From the NCBI RefSeq assembly GCF_000719475.1, contig NZ_JOGO01000033.1, forward strand, positions 1 through 64,000: a stretch of DNA of 64,000 nucleotides, given 5' to 3'. Shown here piece by piece: positions 61,226 through 64,000 of the stretch; position 1 is the stretch's first letter, and each line of letters starts with the position of its first letter. Both the position numbers and the translations under genes were made by a program. Below the pieces are notes generated by a model. The model made no database searches. It was not told the DNA's origin and saw only the letters and a list, made by a program, of their open reading frames with translations. This DNA is from Streptomyces sp. NRRL F-5630 (GTDB lineage: Bacteria > Actinomycetota > Actinomycetes > Streptomycetales > Streptomycetaceae).

Positions 61226-61942
61226 TCATCCCCGGTTGCGCTTCCGCAGGGCGAGCAGGGTGTACGCCGGGTCCTGGCGCGGCTCGTCCGGGCGGGGCAG
61301 CGCTTCGAGGCGGCGGGCCAGGTCCTCGCCGCCCGCCGCGTACGGGCCGCCCTCGCGCACGCGGGCGGCGACCTCGCGGGGGCTGCGGCCCTGGCCGTGC
61401 CCGGTGAAGCGGGCCGAGCCGTGCGGGCGCAGATCGTGCGCGGCGGCGAGCGCGGTCACCCGGCCCGCGCCGTCCGGGAGTTCGACGGGGCGGTAGGGGT
61501 CGAGCAGCGCGTCCATGTCGCTGCCGCGCGCCTGCGCGGCCGACTTGTCGACGGTCGTCACGAACAGCCCGCCGGGTCGCAGGACGCGGGCGACCTCGGC
61601 GACGAGGGGCGCGGCGTCGTCGACGCGGTCGAGGAGCCACACGGCGGTGACCGCCTCGGCGCTGCCCGAGGCGAGCGGCAGAGCGCGCGCGTCGGCGCGC
61701 ACGGCCGCGTCCAGGCGTCCGGCCGCGGTGCGGGGCGTCCCGGCCGAGAGGTCCACGCCGAGCACGGTGTACCCGGCCTCGCGCAAGCAGCCACCGACGA
61801 TCCCGGTGCCGCAGGCGAGGTCGACGACGGTACGGGTGCGGCGGGGCAGGAGTCCCGCGAGCGCCTGCGCGGCGGCGCGGGCGCGCGGGAGCCCGCCTCC
61901 GCTCTCATCGCGACGGGCGGCCTCGTCCTCGTGGTCGAGCAT
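61226..61942 (-). CDS. SAM-dependent class I methyltransferase
   Basis: The 238-residue protein has a Rossmann-type methyltransferase core: VVDLACGTGIVGGCL (motif I), VLGVDLSAG (motif II), ADARALPLASGSAEAVTAVWLLDRVD and LRPGGLFVTTVD. The C-terminal half is not distinctive. It starts two bases after the pterin dehydratase stop and is cotranscribed with it. The methyl acceptor is unknown. Confidence 0.88.
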   Translation of the reverse strand: MLDHEDEAARRDESGGGLPRARAAAQALAGLLPRRTRTVVDLACGTGIVGGCLREAGYTVLGVDLSAGTPRTAAGRLDAAVRADARALPLASGSAEAVTAVWLLDRVDDAAPLVAEVARVLRPGGLFVTTVDKSAAQARGSDMDALLDPYRPVELPDGAGRVTALAAAHDLRPHGSARFTGHGQGRSPREVAARVREGGPYAAGGEDLARRLEALPRPDEPRQDPAYTLLALRKRNRG

Positions 61943-61944
61943 CC

Positions 61945-62259
61945 TCAGCCCCGTACCCCGTGGGCGGCGGAGAGGTCCTCGACACGGCGCGCGAGGGTGA
62001 CGTCGAGCGCGGTGATCTTCCCGCCCGCGCTGTGGGTGTGGGTGGCCACCTCGACGGTGTTGTAGCCGAGGGTGAGGTCGGCGTGGTGGTCCATGTCCTC
62101 CTGGACGGAGGCGATGTGGAGGACGAAGGCGGCCGCGGCGAGGTGGTTGGGGAGCCGGTAGAGGCGGGTGAGGCGGTCGTCCTCGCTGCTCCAGCCGGGC
62201 AGGGTGGCGAGGGCGGTGCCGATCTCGGCGGCGGGCAGCGGGCGGGCGGCGGCGGGCAA
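61945..62259 (-). CDS. 4a-hydroxytetrahydrobiopterin dehydratase (pterin carbinolamine dehydratase)
   Basis: The 104-residue protein carries the family signature DMDHHADLTLGYNTVEVATHTHSAGGKIT (read in parts), with the catalytic histidines. It dehydrates the pterin formed by aromatic amino-acid hydroxylases and so recycles the cofactor. The start is TTG, supported by GAGGAG five bases upstream. No hydroxylase is nearby. Confidence 0.93.
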   Translation of the reverse strand: MPAAARPLPAAEIGTALATLPGWSSEDDRLTRLYRLPNHLAAAAFVLHIASVQEDMDHHADLTLGYNTVEVATHTHSAGGKITALDVTLARRVEDLSAAHGVRG

Positions 62260-62404
62260 GGCTGCTCCTCGGGAGGTACGTGCGGCCGGGGACGGGCCGG
62301 TTGATGCCGGCTCAGGTTACCGGCCGGTCCGCGCGCGCGGGCGGGCGGGCACGCGGGGCCGCCGGGTGAGCCGGGCCGTTCGGGGGCCCGGGTCAAGACT
62401 TTCT

Positions 62405-62420
62405 TTTGGTCTAGTCCAAT
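62405..62420. promoter_or_regulatory. DasR-like dre box upstream of the chitinase
   Basis: TTTGGTCTAGTCCAAT matches the DasR responsive element, whose 12-bp core is TGGTCTAGACCA, at 11 of 12 core positions. DasR, a GntR-type sensor of glucosamine phosphates, controls Streptomyces chitinases through this box. TTGACG follows directly (62424) and may be the -35 hexamer. Confidence 0.75.
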
Positions 62421-62483
62421 CCATTGACGTGTGCGGCACCCGGCGGGACAGTGAGGCGCCTCTTCACCCCCTGGGAGATCCCC

Positions 62484-63713
62484 GTGAGACGTCTTCGTGC
62501 CCTTCTGGGCGGCGCCGCCGCCTCCGCGCTCGCCGCCGCCGGACTCACCGCGCTGCTGCCCACCTCGGCCTCCGGCGCCGAGAGCGCGACCCTGGACAAG
62601 CGGTGGTACGCCGCCGCGCCCTATCTCATGCCGCTCGACAACGACCCGCCCAGCGCCACCGCGATCATGGACGCCTCCAGGCTCAAGGCGTTCCAGCTCG
62701 CGTTCGTCCTCGCGCCCGACGGCGGCGGGTGCAGCCCGACCTGGGGCGGCACCGCGCCGGTCTCCTCGGACACCGCCGTCGGCTCCGTCATCAGCGCGAT
62801 CCGCGCCAAGGGCGGCGACGTGTCCGTCTCGATCGGCGGCTACGGCGGCACCAAGCTGGGACAGACCTGTTCGGATGCCGCGTCGACCGCGGCGGCGTAC
62901 CAGCAGGTCATCACGAAGTACCAGCTCAAGGCCATCGACTTCGACCTGGAGGAGCCCGAGTACGAGAACACGGCGGCGATCGCGCGCGAGATCGGCGCGG
63001 CGAAGATCCTCCAGAAGAACAACCCGGGGCTGTACGTGTCGGTGACGACGGCCGGTACGGCGGACGGCACCGGCTGGTTCGGCAAGCAGATGCTCAACGA
63101 GGCGAAGGCGCAGGGCTTCACGCCCGACAACTTCTCGATCATGCCGTTCGACGGCGGCTTCAACGGAGCGGCCTCGCAGACCGCGGCGCTCACCGCCTTC
63201 AACGGCGTGCTGCGCTCGACCTTCGGGTGGAGCGAGGCGACGGCGTACGCGCACGAGGGCTTCTCGGGCATGAACGGCCGCAGTGACACCGGCGAGTACT
63301 TCAGCCAGGCCGACTTCCAGACGGTCCTGGACTACACGACCGCGCACGGCATGGCCCGCTTCACCTTCTGGTCCCTCAACCGCGACCGGCAGTGCAGCCC
63401 CGCCGACAACGGCGGCAGGACGAGCGGCACGTGCAGCAGCGTGCCGCAGTCCGCGTGGGACTTCGCCAAGTTCTCCGTGAAGTTCGCGGGCGCGACCCCG
63501 CCCACGAACCCGCCGACCGACCCGAGCGACCCGCCCACCGACCCCGGTACGGGCCAGTGCACCGCGGGCGCCTGGAGCGCCGGCGCCGTGTACGTCAAGG
63601 GCGACAAGGTCACCCAGGACGGGCACACGTGGGAGGCGAAGTGGTGGACGACGAACGAGAAGCCCGGCACGACGGGCGAGTGGGGTGTGTGGCAGGACGA
63701 CGGGCCCTGCTGA
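62484..63713 (+). CDS. secreted GH18 chitinase with C-terminal chitin-binding module
   Basis: The 409-residue protein has a signal peptide (RRLRALLGGAAASALAAAGLTALL...SASGAE). A GH18 catalytic domain follows with IGGYGG and the active-site DFDLE. In it the family motif DxxDxDxE reads KxxDxDxE, so the first aspartate is replaced. A Pro/Thr linker (NPPTDPSDPPTDPGTG) and a CBM5/12 module (WSAGAVYVKGDKVTQDGHTWEAKWW, in parts) close the protein. GTG 62484 with GGGAG upstream is chosen because the earlier in-frame start would overlap the promoter. It degrades chitin or binds it. The DasR-like box suggests control by chitin breakdown products. Confidence 0.9.
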   Translation: MRRLRALLGGAAASALAAAGLTALLPTSASGAESATLDKRWYAAAPYLMPLDNDPPSATAIMDASRLKAFQLAFVLAPDGGGCSPTWGGTAPVSSDTAVGSVISAIRAKGGDVSVSIGGYGGTKLGQTCSDAASTAAAYQQVITKYQLKAIDFDLEEPEYENTAAIAREIGAAKILQKNNPGLYVSVTTAGTADGTGWFGKQMLNEAKAQGFTPDNFSIMPFDGGFNGAASQTAALTAFNGVLRSTFGWSEATAYAHEGFSGMNGRSDTGEYFSQADFQTVLDYTTAHGMARFTFWSLNRDRQCSPADNGGRTSGTCSSVPQSAWDFAKFSVKFAGATPPTNPPTDPSDPPTDPGTGQCTAGAWSAGAVYVKGDKVTQDGHTWEAKWWTTNEKPGTTGEWGVWQDDGPC

Positions 63714-63749
63714 GCGCGGCCTGAGCAGGGCGACGCGGCGGCTAACGGG

Positions 63750-64000
63750 GGAGAGCCAGAAGAGGGCGTCGGCGAGGCCCGCGTCCATCGCGCCCGGGAC
63801 CGCGACCATCGCGGTGTTGTCGATCAGTTCCATGACGGCGATCGAGACCGTGTCGGCGGCGAGCGCGACCTTGAGGGCGGCGCGCGGGCTCAGTCCGGCG
63901 CGCAGGACGCCGCGCATCGTGAGCGCGTAACCGAAGGCGAAGGCGAGGACGATCGACAGGACGACGGTCCCGCCGTTGTGGAGCCCGGCGGCGGTCCCGA
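63750..64000 (-). pseudogene. DUF4396-like membrane protein, 3' end disrupted (also cut by window edge)
   Basis: Reading leftwards from the edge, the protein GTVVLSIVLAFAFGYALTMRGVLRAG, LKVALAADTVSIAVMELIDNTAMVAVPGAMDAGL, ADALFWLS (given in pieces) looks like the C-terminal half of a DUF4396 membrane protein. After FWLS a further hydrophobic helix is expected, but the frame turns into an unrelated basic sequence (PVSRRVALLRPRSAG) near 63757. It then runs open and antisense through the chitinase gene. The true C-terminus is thus lost or frameshifted. Family recall is from memory and moderately sure. Confidence 0.5.

Overview
The window is chromosomal DNA of a Streptomyces-like actinomycete. 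Support comes from very high GC with GC-rich third codon positions, many GTG/TTG starts, ATGA/GTGA stop-start overlaps, a WhiB-type regulator, a conservon with roadblock, DUF742, GTPase and P450 genes, a small two-domain laccase, and a chitinase behind a DasR-like box. No rRNA, CRISPR array or phage is present. One tRNA-Leu(GAG) is. The window opens in what looks like the end of an IS30-type element and closes in a 3'-damaged DUF4396-type gene.

Layout. 1-3.9 kb: acyl-ACP desaturase, WhiB, P450 and VOC genes. 4.3-10.4 kb: a secreted redox locus, with a Tat-exported laccase divergent from a translationally coupled pair (ThuA + PQQ sugar dehydrogenase, then cupredoxin + three Ig-like repeats + DUF1080). 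10.4-13.8 kb: YhgE-like membrane protein and LigD-type polymerase, divergent from an ATP-dependent DNA ligase. 13.8-16.3 kb: SpoIIE-type phosphatase, MarR and STAS proteins. 16.5-22 kb: a six-gene conservon (cvnA-D plus two P450s). 22.2-26.3 kb: a large LAL-like ATPase without an HTH, and a DUF2510 membrane protein. 26.5-29.3 kb: a TetR gene, seven perfectly phased 16-bp operator units, and a PAP2 phosphatase/DMT transporter pair. 29.5-31.3 kb: an ABC-F gene with a candidate leader peptide and an in-frame stop. 31.4 kb: tRNA-Leu.

31.66-51.7 kb is one 20-kb block read leftwards. It starts with a ROK regulator, then sugar ABC transporter ATPase, permease and binding protein, a Gfo/Idh/MocA dehydrogenase and a TIM-barrel isomerase. 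Next comes a 1225-residue secreted fusion (PQQ sugar dehydrogenase-PKD-CBM6-ThuA-DUF1080). An Ebo-like operon follows: inositol-phosphate-synthase-like, UbiA/EboC, TIM-barrel epimerase, EboA, TatD/EboB, EboE and EboF-like genes in overlapping frames, then another TIM-barrel protein. The same ThuA, sugar-dehydrogenase and DUF1080 parts therefore occur twice, split at 5.5-10.4 kb and fused at 40-43.7 kb. A GGACAAAG-type motif lies upstream of both and of the ROK gene. I infer a shared sugar-oxidation system, possibly through 3-keto sugars, with uptake and cytoplasmic processing. In the first locus, cupredoxin and laccase are candidate electron carriers to oxygen.

51.9-64 kb: FabH-like ketosynthase, FdhD, MFS exporter, bile-acid-symporter-like protein divergent from a LysR regulator, acyl-CoA ligase, aldo/keto reductase, methyltransferase with pterin dehydratase, GH18 chitinase, and the damaged DUF4396-like end.
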